Below are positions 44,282 through 53,324 of a DNA stretch of 64,000 nt, piece after piece. The stretch comes from Clostridium porci. GTDB lineage: Bacteria; Bacillota; Clostridia; Lachnospirales; Lachnospiraceae. The first letter of the stretch is position 1; each line of letters begins with the position of its first letter. The stretch covers positions 124,001 to 188,000 of the forward strand of contig NZ_VUMD01000005.1 of NCBI RefSeq assembly GCF_009696375.1. The letters are read 5' to 3'. Under the pieces are notes generated by a model that did not search any database, was not told where the DNA came from, and worked only from the letters and a program-made list of their open reading frames with translations. The position numbers and the translations under genes are program-made.

Positions 44282-45112
44282 ATGAAATTTACGAAAATGC
44301 AAGGAATCGGCAACGATTATGTATATGTGAACTGCTTTGAAGAAACCGTAAGGGAGCCTGGAAGGGTGGCCCGGTTTGTTAGCAACCGTCATTTCGGTAT
44401 CGGCTCTGACGGATTGATACTGATTTGCCCGTCGGATGCGGCTGACTGCCGGATGGAGATGTACAATGCGGACGGCTCTCAGGGAATTATGTGCGGCAAC
44501 GGAGTCCGCTGTGTGGGAAAATATGTCTATGACCATGGACTGGTGCCTGGAGACAGACGCCAGGTTACAGTGGAAACGTTGGGAGGAATTAAAACTCTGG
44601 ATTTGGAAATCCAAGAGGGAAAGGTTGTGTCCGTCACAGTGGACATGGGAGAGGCTGCGCTTACCTCCGGGCTTCCAGAGGATATACAGGTTAATGGACA
44701 GGATTATCAATTCGTTGGTATCAGCGTGGGAAATCCCCATGCAGTCTATTTTATGGAAGAAATTGACAGCCTGGATCTGGAACGGATAGGCCCCGGCTTT
44801 GAGCTCCATGAACGGTTTTGTCCGGAGCGTGTGAACACGGAGTTCATCCAGGTGCTGGACAGGCGACATCTAAGGATGCGGGTTTGGGAGAGGGGAAGCG
44901 GAGAAACGCTGGCCTGCGGTACAGGAGCGGCAGCCAGTGTCATGGCATCCATTCTCATGGGATATGTGGAGGATGAGGTAAAGGTGTTTCTCAGAGGCGG
45001 AAGCCTTCGTATCCGCCTGGATAGGGCCACAGGCCATCTCTTTATGACAGGGCCTGGGGTAGAGGTTTATAGTGGAGCTATTGACATCCCGGAAGAAATA
45101 TACTATGATTGA
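44282..45112 (+). CDS. dapF: Diaminopimelate epimerase
   Basis: A 276-residue epimerase interconverting LL- and meso-diaminopimelate for lysine and peptidoglycan synthesis. Both catalytic cysteines are present: Cys71 in NADGSQGIMCGNGVRC and Cys212 in ERGSGETLACGTGAAA. The substrate-contact segments QGIGNDYVYV, SVGNPHAVYF and RVNTEFIQV are intact. ATG 44282 lies behind GAGG and eight bases after the ANTAR gene stop; upstream in-frame ATG at 44267 overlaps that gene. It is followed by dapL, so the two steps DapL and DapF of the aminotransferase pathway are adjacent. Confidence 0.95.
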   Translation: MKFTKMQGIGNDYVYVNCFEETVREPGRVARFVSNRHFGIGSDGLILICPSDAADCRMEMYNADGSQGIMCGNGVRCVGKYVYDHGLVPGDRRQVTVETLGGIKTLDLEIQEGKVVSVTVDMGEAALTSGLPEDIQVNGQDYQFVGISVGNPHAVYFMEEIDSLDLERIGPGFELHERFCPERVNTEFIQVLDRRHLRMRVWERGSGETLACGTGAAASVMASILMGYVEDEVKVFLRGGSLRIRLDRATGHLFMTGPGVEVYSGAIDIPEEIYYD

Positions 45113-45170
45113 CACATTAAAAATTCTGCGTCAATCTACAGCAGACTTAATAAAATAAGGCAAACAAACA

Positions 45171-45216
45171 CTCTCAGGGAGCAGGAAGCACGAAGATGTG
45201 CAGGGTTCCCTGGGAG
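45171..45216 (+). promoter_or_regulatory. Hairpin in the leader of dapL
   Basis: CTCTCAGGGA (45171-45180) pairs over ten bases with TCCCTGGGAG (45207-45216), one G-T pair, and an inner GCAC/GTGC stem carries a six-base loop GAAGAT. There is no T tract, so it is not a simple terminator. It lies between dapF and dapL. Its role is unknown. Confidence 0.4.
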
Positions 45217-45275
45217 CGTTTACGTTTAAGGCGGCTTTGCATATGGCAGGGCCGCAAAAAGAGGAGGAATCGTAC

Positions 45276-46508
45276 ATGGTTAAAATTAATGAGAACTACC
45301 TGAAGCTGCCCGGAAGCTATCTTTTCTCTACGATAGCAAAAAAGATAGCCGCATACCAGGAGGCTAACCCGGACAAGGCAGAAGACATGATACGCTTGGG
45401 AATTGGGGATGTGACCCTCCCCATTGCTCCGGCGATTGTAGAGGCCATCCATAAGGCAGCGGATGATATGGGACGTGCAGAAACCTTTCACGGCTATGCG
45501 CCGGATATGGGCTATGCCTTCTTGCGGGAAACCATAGCACAGCGGGATTATAAAGATCGGGGATGCCGGATTGAGGCAGATGAGATATTTGTATCTGACG
45601 GCTCTAAGAGCGACTGTGGAAATATACAGGAGATATTCAGTCATGACAACCGGATCGCGGTGTGCGACCCTGTGTATCCCGTTTACGTGGATTCTAATGT
45701 TATGGCAGGACGTACCGGGGAGTACGATACAGAGGCCGGAATATGGAGCAATGTGATTTACATGCCCTGTACAGCTGATAACTGCTTTGTGCCGGAGCTT
45801 CCAAAGGAGACTCCGGACTTGATTTACCTGTGCATTCCTAATAATCCCACTGGAACTACTCTGACCAGAAAGCAGCTTAAAGTGTGGGTGGATTACGCCA
45901 ACCGGGTGGGAGCCGTCATTCTCTATGACGGAGCTTACGAGGCTTATATATCCGAGGAGGATGTGCCTCATTCTATTTACGAGATTGAGGGGGCCAGAAC
46001 CTGTGCCATTGAATTTCGTTCCTTTTCCAAGAAAGCCGGCTTTACCGGCGTACGCCTGGGCTTTACCGTGGTGCCTAAGGATTTGAAATGTGGGAATGTA
46101 ATGCTTCATGCACTGTGGGCCCGCCGTCACGGTACCAAGTTTAACGGCGCTCCTTACATTGAGCAGAGGGCAGCAGAAGCAGTATATTCACAGGAGGGTC
46201 ACAAGCAGGTAATGGAGCAGGTAGCCTATTATAAGAAAAATACAAGGGTTATCTATGACGGGCTGAAGGAGGCTGGCTACACCGTATTTGGAGGGGTGAA
46301 TTCCCCTTACGTATGGCTGAAAACAGATGACGGGATGAACAGCTGGGAATTTTTCGATTATCTTCTGGAGAACGCCCGCGTGGTGGGAACTCCAGGAAGC
46401 GGTTTTGGCCCCAGCGGAGAGGGATATTTCCGCCTTACAGGTTTTGGAACCTATGAGAACACGGTGAAGGCTGTGATGCGTATGAAAGCTCTGAAGCGAA
46501 AGAAATAG
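45276..46508 (+). CDS. dapL: LL-diaminopimelate aminotransferase
   Basis: A 410-residue PLP enzyme that converts tetrahydrodipicolinate to LL-diaminopimelate in a single step, avoiding acylated intermediates. The N-terminus MVKINENYLKLPGSYLFSTIAKKI and LGIGDVTLPIAPAIVEA are diagnostic of DapL; YLCIPNNPTGTTLTR and the Schiff-base segment EFRSFSKKAGFTGVRLGFTV carry the aspartate-aminotransferase fold residues. ATG 45276 follows GAGGAGG; the frame is open upstream to 45198 through the leader hairpin. With the dapF before it, this gives the DapL branch of lysine synthesis as found in Clostridia, plants and Chlamydia. Confidence 0.95.
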   Translation: MVKINENYLKLPGSYLFSTIAKKIAAYQEANPDKAEDMIRLGIGDVTLPIAPAIVEAIHKAADDMGRAETFHGYAPDMGYAFLRETIAQRDYKDRGCRIEADEIFVSDGSKSDCGNIQEIFSHDNRIAVCDPVYPVYVDSNVMAGRTGEYDTEAGIWSNVIYMPCTADNCFVPELPKETPDLIYLCIPNNPTGTTLTRKQLKVWVDYANRVGAVILYDGAYEAYISEEDVPHSIYEIEGARTCAIEFRSFSKKAGFTGVRLGFTVVPKDLKCGNVMLHALWARRHGTKFNGAPYIEQRAAEAVYSQEGHKQVMEQVAYYKKNTRVIYDGLKEAGYTVFGGVNSPYVWLKTDDGMNSWEFFDYLLENARVVGTPGSGFGPSGEGYFRLTGFGTYENTVKAVMRMKALKRKK

Positions 46509-46637
46509 TCCCAGATTGACGTCTCAGAGCGCCATAGGGGCGGAGCCGTCTGCAGGATAATCTCAAAGGTGTCAGCCAGGGCAGCGCAGAGGATAAGAAG
46601 GGCGGATATGGACGAAAGTTAAGGATACAAAATGGAA

Positions 46638-46664
46638 ACTTTCTCCTTTTCTATACATATGGTA
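46638..46664 (+). promoter_or_regulatory. Sigma-K-like promoter of the amidase gene
   Basis: AC at 46638-46639, 16 bases, then CATATGGTA at 46656-46664 fits the sigma-K pattern AC-N16-CATANNNTA exactly. Transcription would begin near 46671, shortly before the AAAGGAGG of the amidase gene. No convincing sigma-A promoter was seen. Confidence 0.55.
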
Positions 46665-46697
46665 TAAGGTAGAGACATATGTAAAGGAGGGTCTGAT

Positions 46698-47480
46698 ATG
46701 GCAGACCTTAAACGAGTAATCATAGATGCCGGACATGGCGGTGACGAACCTGGGGCTATGTTTGATGGACGCCGGGAGAAAGATGATACGCTGCGTCTGG
46801 CCCTTGCAGTGGGACAGATATTGGAAAATAACGGGGTAGACGTAGCTTACACAAGAACCACCGATGTGTTTGATACGCCTGTTGAAAAGGCCCAGATAGC
46901 TAACCAGTCGGGGGCGGATTATTTTGTGTCAATTCATCGCAACGCTATGCCCATACCAGGTACAGGAAGCGGAGCGACCACCCTGGTATATGAGAATACG
47001 GGCGTTTCGGCCATGCTGGCAGAGAATATACAGAGAAATCTGGCGAATGTGGGATTCGCGGATCTAGGGATACAGGAACGTCCTGGGCTGATTGTCCTGC
47101 GGAGAACTCAGATGCCTGCTGTGCTGGTAGAGGCAGGGTTTATTGACAATCCGGCAGACAACCGTTTTTTTGACCAGAACTTCCAGGCCATCGCCCAGGC
47201 TATCGCGGAGGGAGTTCTCACTACGATACGCCAGCAGGAAGCACAGCGTCCGGCGTACTATCAGGTACAGGTAGGAGCCTTCCGAAACAGGATGCCTGCC
47301 GATCGGCTGTTAAATGAGCTTCAGGCCAAGGGCCTGCCTGCATTTATCGTTTATGACGACGGTCTGTATAAAGTTCGGGTAGGAGCATTTTTAAATATGG
47401 ATAATGGTATTCAGATGGAACGGACTCTGCGCAATCTGGGATATCCTACGGTTTTAGTCCGGGAGCCGGCTATTTATTAA
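46698..47480 (+). CDS. N-acetylmuramoyl-L-alanine amidase with SPOR domain (CwlC-like)
   Basis: A 260-residue zinc amidase cutting the bond between muramic acid and the stem peptide. The Amidase_3 domain (about 5-175) has zinc ligands in IIDAGHGGDEPGA, the SIHRNA His and the catalytic Glu in AVLVEAGFIDN. A SPOR peptidoglycan-binding domain (about 185-258, YYQVQVGAFRNRMPADRLLNEL) follows. There is no signal peptide, as in B. subtilis CwlC, which lyses the mother-cell wall at the end of sporulation. The sigma-K-like promoter supports the same role. Confidence 0.88.
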   Translation: MADLKRVIIDAGHGGDEPGAMFDGRREKDDTLRLALAVGQILENNGVDVAYTRTTDVFDTPVEKAQIANQSGADYFVSIHRNAMPIPGTGSGATTLVYENTGVSAMLAENIQRNLANVGFADLGIQERPGLIVLRRTQMPAVLVEAGFIDNPADNRFFDQNFQAIAQAIAEGVLTTIRQQEAQRPAYYQVQVGAFRNRMPADRLLNELQAKGLPAFIVYDDGLYKVRVGAFLNMDNGIQMERTLRNLGYPTVLVREPAIY

Positions 47481-47591
47481 GAAAGAAACAGGCTTTGCTT
47501 AGGGAATAAAGGGGACGTTCTCAGGAAATTGGCAGAATAAGCAAAAAGCTTAATGGAAGACGGCTAAACGGGGTTATGAGTAAAATAAACG

Positions 47592-47629
47592 AAAAGGGAC
47601 ACCTGTTATGGAACGGTGTTCTTTTTTTT
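47592..47629 (+). terminator. Intrinsic terminator
   Basis: A 12-pair stem with three G-T pairs (AAAAGGGACACC at 47593-47604 region with GGTGTTC...) followed by eight T. It ends the amidase transcript ahead of the nrdD promoter. The remaining part of the 391-base gap is AT-rich. Confidence 0.8.
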
Positions 47630-47739
47630 CGCTCATAATATTTAATCAATGCATATTCTGCCAGCGTCTTGCGCGTTTAAGGCGTATTTGTTGCTTGTGA
47701 CTACTTTGCAATACAATACTTTATCATGTATTTTTTTAT

Positions 47740-47768
47740 TGCAAACCACTACATTTAGTGGTAAAATC
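47740..47768 (+). promoter_or_regulatory. nrdD promoter with an NrdR-box-like palindrome in the spacer
   Basis: TTGCAA (47740-47745) and TAAAAT (47763-47768) are 17 bases apart. The spacer is the palindrome ACCACTA-CAT-TTAGTGG(T), 47746-47763, close to the NrdR box pattern acaCwAtATaTwGtgt. Just downstream, CTATATTAGTG (47770-47780) resembles a second, one-base-shorter half. A repressor bound there would cover the promoter. Confidence 0.6.
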
Positions 47769-47871
47769 CTATATTAGTGCACAAGCAACAGTATTTTCTT
47801 GTTTTTATGATATGCTTAAAGCGGGTATATTAATTAAATAAACAAACATATATAGAAGGAGAATGCGGGTA

Positions 47872-50031
47872 ATGAGAATTATTAAGAGAAATGGTGCGGA
47901 GGAAGCCTTTGACATCCAGAAAATCATAGTTGCCGTATCTAAGGCAAACCAGGCGGCTGACAAGAATAAGCTGACCTTAGAGCAGATTCAGGAGATTGCG
48001 GATTATGTGGAGTATAAGTGCGACAAATTAAAGAGGGCTGTATCCGTGGAGGAAATTCAGGATATGGTAGAGAATCAGATTATGGCGACAGGAGCCTTTG
48101 AGCTGGCAAAGGATTATGTACGCTACCGTTACCAGCGTTCTCTGGTTCGCAAGGCAAATACTACAGACAACCGTATTCTTTCGCTGATTGAGTGCAACAA
48201 TGAGGATGTAAAGCAGGAGAATTCCAACAAGAATCCTACGGTGAATAGTGTGCAGCGCGACTATATGGCAGGAGAGGTGAGCAAGGATTTGACTAAGCGT
48301 CTTTTGCTGCCGCAGGATATAGTGGAGGCGGATCGTGAGGGCATCATTCATTTCCATGACTCCGATTACTATGCCCAGCATATGCATAACTGTGATTTGG
48401 TTAATCTGGAGGATATGCTGCAAAATGGGACGGTTATCAGCGAAACCAGAATTGAAAAGCCCCACAGCTTTTCCACGGCCTGCAACATTGCCACCCAGAT
48501 CATTGCTCAGGTGGCCAGTAACCAATACGGAGGACAGAGCATCAGCCTGGCTCATCTGGCTCCCTTTGTGGAGGTGTCCAGAAAAAAAATCCGGGGTGAG
48601 GTGCTGGAGGAAATTAAGGCATTTGGCTGTACTCCTTCCCAGGAGATAATCAACCAGGTAGTGGAAAACAGGCTGCGCAAGGAGGTTATTAAGGGCGTTC
48701 AAACCATTCAGTATCAGGTGATTACCCTGATGACCACCAATGGACAGGCTCCCTTCCTCACAGTATTTATGTACCTCAATGAGGCAAAGAACCAGCAGGA
48801 GAAAAGGGATCTGGCCATGATTGTGGAGGAAACCTTAAAGCAGCGTTACCAGGGAGTGAAAAATGAAGCGGGAGTGTGGATTACACCGGCATTTCCAAAG
48901 CTCATTTATGTGCTGGAGGAGGACAACATAGATGAGGGTACAGAGTATTATTATTTGACGGAGTTGGCTGCTAAGTGTACGGCCAAACGTCTGGTTCCCG
49001 ATTATATTTCCGAGAAAAAGATGAAGGAGCTGAAGGAGGGGAATTGCTTTCCTGTAATGGGATGCCGCAGCGCTTTGAGTCCGTGGAAGGATGAGAACGG
49101 AACCTATAAGTTTTATGGCCGGTTTAACCAGGGTGTGGTTACAATCAACCTGGTGGATGTGGCTTTATCCTCCGGTGGAGATAAGGACACCTTCTGGAAG
49201 ATATTTGACGAGCGTCTGGAGCTGTGCTACAGAGCTCTGATGTGCAGGCATAACCGCCTTCTGGGAACGCTCTCCGACGCTGCGCCGATTCTCTGGCAGA
49301 ACGGTGCATTGGCACGGCTTAAGAAGGGAGAAACCATCGATAAGCTTCTTTATGGAGGATACTCCACCATTTCTCTGGGATATGCGGGGCTTTATGAGTG
49401 CGTGAAATACATGACGGGCAGCTCCCATACAGATCCGAAAGCAACTCCCTTTGCGCTGGAGGTGATGGAGTATATGAACAAGGCATGCAACCGGTGGAAG
49501 GAGGAGACAAATATTGGATTTAGTATCTACGGTTCACCCATCGAAAGCACTACCTACAAGTTTGCGAAATGCCTTCAGAAGCGGTTTGGAATTATCAAGG
49601 GCGTGACAGACAGAAGCTATATTACAAACAGTTATCATGTGAATGTATCGGAGGAAATAGACGCCTTCACTAAGCTGAAATTTGAGTCCCAGTTCCAGGC
49701 TCTGTCCACAGGCGGCGCCATCAGCTATGTGGAGGTGCCGAATATGCAGGGAAATCTGCCTGCGGTGCTACAGATTATCCGGTATATCTACGACAACATT
49801 ATGTATGCGGAACTGAATACAAAAAGCGACTACTGTCAGGAGTGCGGCTTTGACGGAGAAATTAAGATTGTAACCGGCGAAGGCGGCAAGCTGGTATGGG
49901 AGTGCCCCAAGTGCGGCAACAGGGATGAGAACAAGCTGAATGTGGCCCGCCGGACCTGCGGCTACATCGGGACTCAGTTCTGGAATCAGGGCAGAACCCA
50001 GGAGATTAAGGAAAGGGTGCTTCATTTATAA
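47872..50031 (+). CDS. nrdD: Anaerobic ribonucleoside-triphosphate reductase
   Basis: A 719-residue glycyl-radical enzyme that makes deoxyribonucleotides without oxygen. The N-terminal ATP-cone (about 1-95, RIIKRNGAEEAFDIQKI) senses ATP and dATP. The catalytic barrel follows. The C-terminus holds a zinc site with two CxxC pairs (CQECGF and CPKCG) and the radical glycine loop RRTCGYIGTQFWNQGR. ATG 47872 is preferred over ATG 47863 because the AGAAGGAG site is too close to the latter. The activase gene nrdG starts one base after the stop. The promoter carries an NrdR-box-like palindrome. Confidence 0.95.
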   Translation: MRIIKRNGAEEAFDIQKIIVAVSKANQAADKNKLTLEQIQEIADYVEYKCDKLKRAVSVEEIQDMVENQIMATGAFELAKDYVRYRYQRSLVRKANTTDNRILSLIECNNEDVKQENSNKNPTVNSVQRDYMAGEVSKDLTKRLLLPQDIVEADREGIIHFHDSDYYAQHMHNCDLVNLEDMLQNGTVISETRIEKPHSFSTACNIATQIIAQVASNQYGGQSISLAHLAPFVEVSRKKIRGEVLEEIKAFGCTPSQEIINQVVENRLRKEVIKGVQTIQYQVITLMTTNGQAPFLTVFMYLNEAKNQQEKRDLAMIVEETLKQRYQGVKNEAGVWITPAFPKLIYVLEEDNIDEGTEYYYLTELAAKCTAKRLVPDYISEKKMKELKEGNCFPVMGCRSALSPWKDENGTYKFYGRFNQGVVTINLVDVALSSGGDKDTFWKIFDERLELCYRALMCRHNRLLGTLSDAAPILWQNGALARLKKGETIDKLLYGGYSTISLGYAGLYECVKYMTGSSHTDPKATPFALEVMEYMNKACNRWKEETNIGFSIYGSPIESTTYKFAKCLQKRFGIIKGVTDRSYITNSYHVNVSEEIDAFTKLKFESQFQALSTGGAISYVEVPNMQGNLPAVLQIIRYIYDNIMYAELNTKSDYCQECGFDGEIKIVTGEGGKLVWECPKCGNRDENKLNVARRTCGYIGTQFWNQGRTQEIKERVLHL

Positions 50032-50032
50032 A

Positions 50033-50557
50033 ATGAATTACGGGGCGATTAAGAAATATGATATTGCAAACGGCGAGGGCATAAGGGTCTCCCTGTTTGT
50101 GTCAGGCTGTACCCACAGGTGCAGGAACTGCTTTAATCAGGAGGCCTGGGATTTCGGATATGGACTGCCTTTTACAAAGGAGACGGAGGAGGAAATTCTC
50201 CAGGCCTTGGCCCCGGACTTTATTAGCGGCCTCTCCCTTTTGGGAGGGGAGCCCTTTGAACCGGAAAATCAGAAGGAATTGGTAAAGCTTGTAAGACGGG
50301 TGAAGGAGCGGTATCCCGGAAAGGATATATGGTGCTATACGGGATATACGTTGGAGCGTCTTTTGGAGAAAAGCAGAGCCAGATGCCAGGTGACGGATGA
50401 GCTTTTGGCTAGGATCGATGTGCTGGTAGATGGGAAGTTCGTAGAGGAGCTTAAAGACATAAGCCTTCCCTTCCGAGGCTCATCCAATCAGAGAGTGATT
50501 GATGTGAAAGCGTCTCTGGCCGCAGGGCAGGCGGTGTCCAGGAAGCTTTATGAATAG
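50033..50557 (+). CDS. nrdG: Anaerobic ribonucleotide reductase activating protein
   Basis: A 174-residue radical-SAM activase that places the glycyl radical on NrdD. The iron-sulfur motif is CTHRCRNC (CxxxCxxC), followed by LLGGEPF for SAM binding. The size is normal for NrdG. It starts one base after the nrdD stop, so both are translated from one mRNA. An earlier open frame within nrdD is ignored because the family N-terminus (MNYGAIKKYDIANGEGIRVSLFVSG) begins at 50033. Confidence 0.95.
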   Translation: MNYGAIKKYDIANGEGIRVSLFVSGCTHRCRNCFNQEAWDFGYGLPFTKETEEEILQALAPDFISGLSLLGGEPFEPENQKELVKLVRRVKERYPGKDIWCYTGYTLERLLEKSRARCQVTDELLARIDVLVDGKFVEELKDISLPFRGSSNQRVIDVKASLAAGQAVSRKLYE

Positions 50558-50644
50558 ACGGAGCATATAGTTTTTTGATTGGACTGACATAGAAAGGAGG
50601 AACAGGGATTATATTATTAGTGATAAGAAAATATGAGGTATCAT

Positions 50645-51895
50645 ATGGCAACTAATCCAGAACGGACATCCAGTGGACTGCTGCAGATAAATGTAATCAA
50701 CATACAGAACAACTTCCCCATTGAAAATGCCAGAATTACAATTAGCTATAAGGGAGAACCTACAAGGCCCATCGAGCAGGTACAGACGAACAGCTCAGGG
50801 CAGACGCAACAGGTAACCTTGCCGGCTCCTCCGGTAGAGTACAGCCTGGAACCAAGTGTCATTCAGCCGTATTCAGAGTATAATCTGACTGTTGAGGCAG
50901 AGGGCTTTCAGCCTATGGAGATATCGGGAACAGAGATACTGGCGGACTCTACGGCCATCCAGCCGGTAGCCATGACACCTGAGGGGGGCGGACGGCCGGT
51001 AGAAGACCCTGTGGTGATTCCGGATCACACGCTTTATGGAAATTATCCGCCAAAGATTGCTGAGTCCGAGATTAAGCCGGTAAATGAAAGCGGTGAGATT
51101 GTCCTCAGCCGTGTGGTTGTGCCTCAAACCGTGGTGGTTCACGACGGCGCACCTACCGACCGGACTGCCAATGATTACTATGTGCCCTATAGAGATTACA
51201 TTAAAAATGTGGCCTCCAGTGAAATTTACTCTACCTGGCCCCGATCCTCTATCACAGCCAATGTGCTGGCGATCATGTCTTTTACTCTGAACCGGGTTTA
51301 TACGGAGTGGTACAGGAATCAAGGGTATGATTTCACCATTACCTCATCCACTGCCTTTGATCATAAGTGGATTTATGGGCGAAATATATATGAGAGTATT
51401 TCACAGGTGGTAGATGAGATATTTGATAATTACTTGTCCCGCCCCGGCGTCCGCCAGCCGATTCTGACTCAGTACTGCGATGGCAGGCAGGTGCAGTGCC
51501 CAAACTGGATGACTCAGTGGGGCTCCTGCAATCTAGGAGAGCAGGGCTACAGCCCCATTGAAATCCTCCGCAATTTCTATGGGGACAGTATTTATGTAAA
51601 TACGGCAGAACAAATATCTGGTATTCCCGCTTCCTGGCCTGGCAACGATCTGACGGTGGGAAGCACCGGGGACAAAGTCCGGCAGATGCAGGAGCAGCTG
51701 GATATGATTGCTACGGTTTATACTGCGATTCCAAGGGTGACTCCTGATGGAATCTACGGGCAGCGGACAGCCGATGCAGTAAGAGAATTTCAGTCTATTT
51801 TTGGCCTGCCTCAGACCGGAGTGGTGGATTTTGCTACATGGTATAAAATTTCCCATATTTATGTGGGAATTTCCAGGATTGCGGAATTAGTATAA
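50645..51895 (+). CDS. sleC: SleC-like spore cortex-lytic enzyme with peptidoglycan-binding domain
   Basis: A 416-residue protein. The first 160 residues form a beta-rich prepro region (LQINVINIQNNFPIENARITI, then a Pro/Val linker). A SpoIID-like catalytic region (about 175-320) includes VPYRDYIKNVASSEIYSTWP, LNRVYTEWYRNQGYDFTI and GYSPIEILRNFYGDSI. A PG_binding_1 domain (about 340-416) ends the protein. This order and the YRDYIKNVASSEIY segment match clostridial SleC, a zymogen activated by Csp proteases during germination. No signal peptide is seen. GAGG stands six bases before ATG 50645; an isolated AAAGGAGG at 50594 serves no obvious start. No csp gene is nearby. Confidence 0.72.
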   Translation: MATNPERTSSGLLQINVINIQNNFPIENARITISYKGEPTRPIEQVQTNSSGQTQQVTLPAPPVEYSLEPSVIQPYSEYNLTVEAEGFQPMEISGTEILADSTAIQPVAMTPEGGGRPVEDPVVIPDHTLYGNYPPKIAESEIKPVNESGEIVLSRVVVPQTVVVHDGAPTDRTANDYYVPYRDYIKNVASSEIYSTWPRSSITANVLAIMSFTLNRVYTEWYRNQGYDFTITSSTAFDHKWIYGRNIYESISQVVDEIFDNYLSRPGVRQPILTQYCDGRQVQCPNWMTQWGSCNLGEQGYSPIEILRNFYGDSIYVNTAEQISGIPASWPGNDLTVGSTGDKVRQMQEQLDMIATVYTAIPRVTPDGIYGQRTADAVREFQSIFGLPQTGVVDFATWYKISHIYVGISRIAELV

Positions 51896-51961
51896 CAGGA
51901 TCAACCAGAAAAAACATATATGCTTTTCCAGAGAAGAGGTATGTGCTTGAAATTATGTCAC

Positions 51962-52006
51962 AGCTCACCCCCCCTCCCCAATGATGCTGGGGGAGGGAGC
52001 TTTTTA
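51962..52006 (+). terminator. GC-rich intrinsic terminator
   Basis: A C-rich arm (51968-51979) pairs with GGGGGAGGG (51989-51997), flanked by AGCTC/GAGCT bases, followed by TTTTT. It lies 70 bases after the SleC-like gene. Confidence 0.75.
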
Positions 52007-52132
52007 GCTTAAAGGACTCCTGTGGCTTGTGAAAAAATGCTTGTAAAAAGAAACGGCTGCTCCGATTAAAAAAGAGAAGCGACATATTAAAAAAAATTAG
52101 AATAAAACAAAAATATTTAGTTACTAAAGCTA

Positions 52133-52161
52133 TTGAATAATAAGGTGAAATAAAGTATAAT
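52133..52161 (+). promoter_or_regulatory. Promoter of carAB
   Basis: TTGAAT (52133-52138), 17 bases, TATAAT (52156-52161). The leader to carA is about 80 bases and contains neither a PyrR-binding sequence nor an obvious attenuator. The 51896-52250 gap holds only this and the terminator. Confidence 0.65.
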
Positions 52162-52250
52162 CTTTACAATTTGGGCTGAAATCTGTAGGTTAGATTTAAG
52201 ACAGCAAGACGCCCCATGGATCATACATGAGAAAGGACAGGTACCCCCAC

Positions 52251-53324
52251 ATGAAAGCATACCTCATACTGGAAGATGGAACTGTATTCACCGGGACAAG
52301 CATAGGCTCAGAGCGTGAAGTAGTCAGTGAAATCGTGTTTAACACATCAATGACCGGTTATCTGGAAGTGTTGACCGACCCCTCCTATGCGGGACAGGCA
52401 GTTGTGATGACATATCCCCTTATCGGCAACTATGGAATCTGCCATGAGGATATGGAATCTGCAAAGCCCTGGCCCGACGGCTATATTGTCAGAGAATTAT
52501 CAAGAATCCCCAGCAACTTCCGCAGCGAGGATACCATCCAGAACTTCTTAAAAAAGCACAACATTCCCGGTATCTGTGGTATCGATACAAGAGCCCTGAC
52601 TAAAATTTTAAGAGAAAAAGGCACCATGAACGGTATGATTACCACGAGGGAATATACAGATTTGAGGGAGCCTGTGAACCGTATGAAATCCTACTCTGTG
52701 GCAGGAGTTGTATTAAGGACAACCACAAAGAAGAAATTTGTACTGCCAGGAGCAGGCAAAAGAGTGGCTCTTATGGATTACGGAGCAAAAATGAATATTG
52801 CCCGTTCCTTAAATGAAAGAGGCTGCCAGGTTACTGTATATCCAGCTGACACCCCGGCAGAGGAGGTGCTGGCCGGGAAGCCGGACGGGATTATGCTCAG
52901 CAACGGACCCGGAGATCCTAAGGAGAACACAGCTATTATAGAAGAAATCAAAAAACTCTATGCTTCTGATGTCCCTATTTTTGCAATCTGTCTGGGCCAT
53001 CAGCTGATGGCTCTGGCTAACGGCATGGATACATACAAGTTAAAATATGGACATAGAGGCGGCAACCATCCGGTGAAGGATCTGGAAACCGGAAGGGTGT
53101 ATATTACCTCCCAGAACCATGGCTATGTGGTAGATATGGCCAAAGTAGATCCAGAAATTGCAGAGCCTGCTTTTGTCAATGTGAATGATGGCACCAACGA
53201 GGGGCTTAAATATAAAGGAAAGAACATTTTCACTGTGCAGTACCACCCTGAGTCCTGTCCGGGGCCCCAGGATTCCAGATACCTGTTTGACCGTTTTCTG
53301 AAAATGATGGAGGTGAATGACTGA
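52251..53324 (+). CDS. carA: Carbamoyl-phosphate synthase small subunit
   Basis: A 357-residue glutaminase subunit delivering ammonia to CarB for carbamoyl phosphate, used in pyrimidine and arginine synthesis. The N-terminal domain begins KAYLILEDGTVFTG and has FNTSMTGYLEVLTDPSYAGQ. The C-terminal class-I amidotransferase has the nucleophile Cys in FAICLGHQLMALA and the His-Glu pair in VQYHPESCPGP. ATG 52251 gives the family N-terminus; an upstream ATG at 52227 has no ribosome site. It overlaps carB by one base (TGATG). Confidence 0.95.
   Translation: MKAYLILEDGTVFTGTSIGSEREVVSEIVFNTSMTGYLEVLTDPSYAGQAVVMTYPLIGNYGICHEDMESAKPWPDGYIVRELSRIPSNFRSEDTIQNFLKKHNIPGICGIDTRALTKILREKGTMNGMITTREYTDLREPVNRMKSYSVAGVVLRTTTKKKFVLPGAGKRVALMDYGAKMNIARSLNERGCQVTVYPADTPAEEVLAGKPDGIMLSNGPGDPKENTAIIEEIKKLYASDVPIFAICLGHQLMALANGMDTYKLKYGHRGGNHPVKDLETGRVYITSQNHGYVVDMAKVDPEIAEPAFVNVNDGTNEGLKYKGKNIFTVQYHPESCPGPQDSRYLFDRFLKMMEVND

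Noticed and set aside
41253-45112. The two DapF-type genes as an assembly or recent tandem duplication
   Set aside because: Their sequences differ widely, including both catalytic residues, and other genes lie between.
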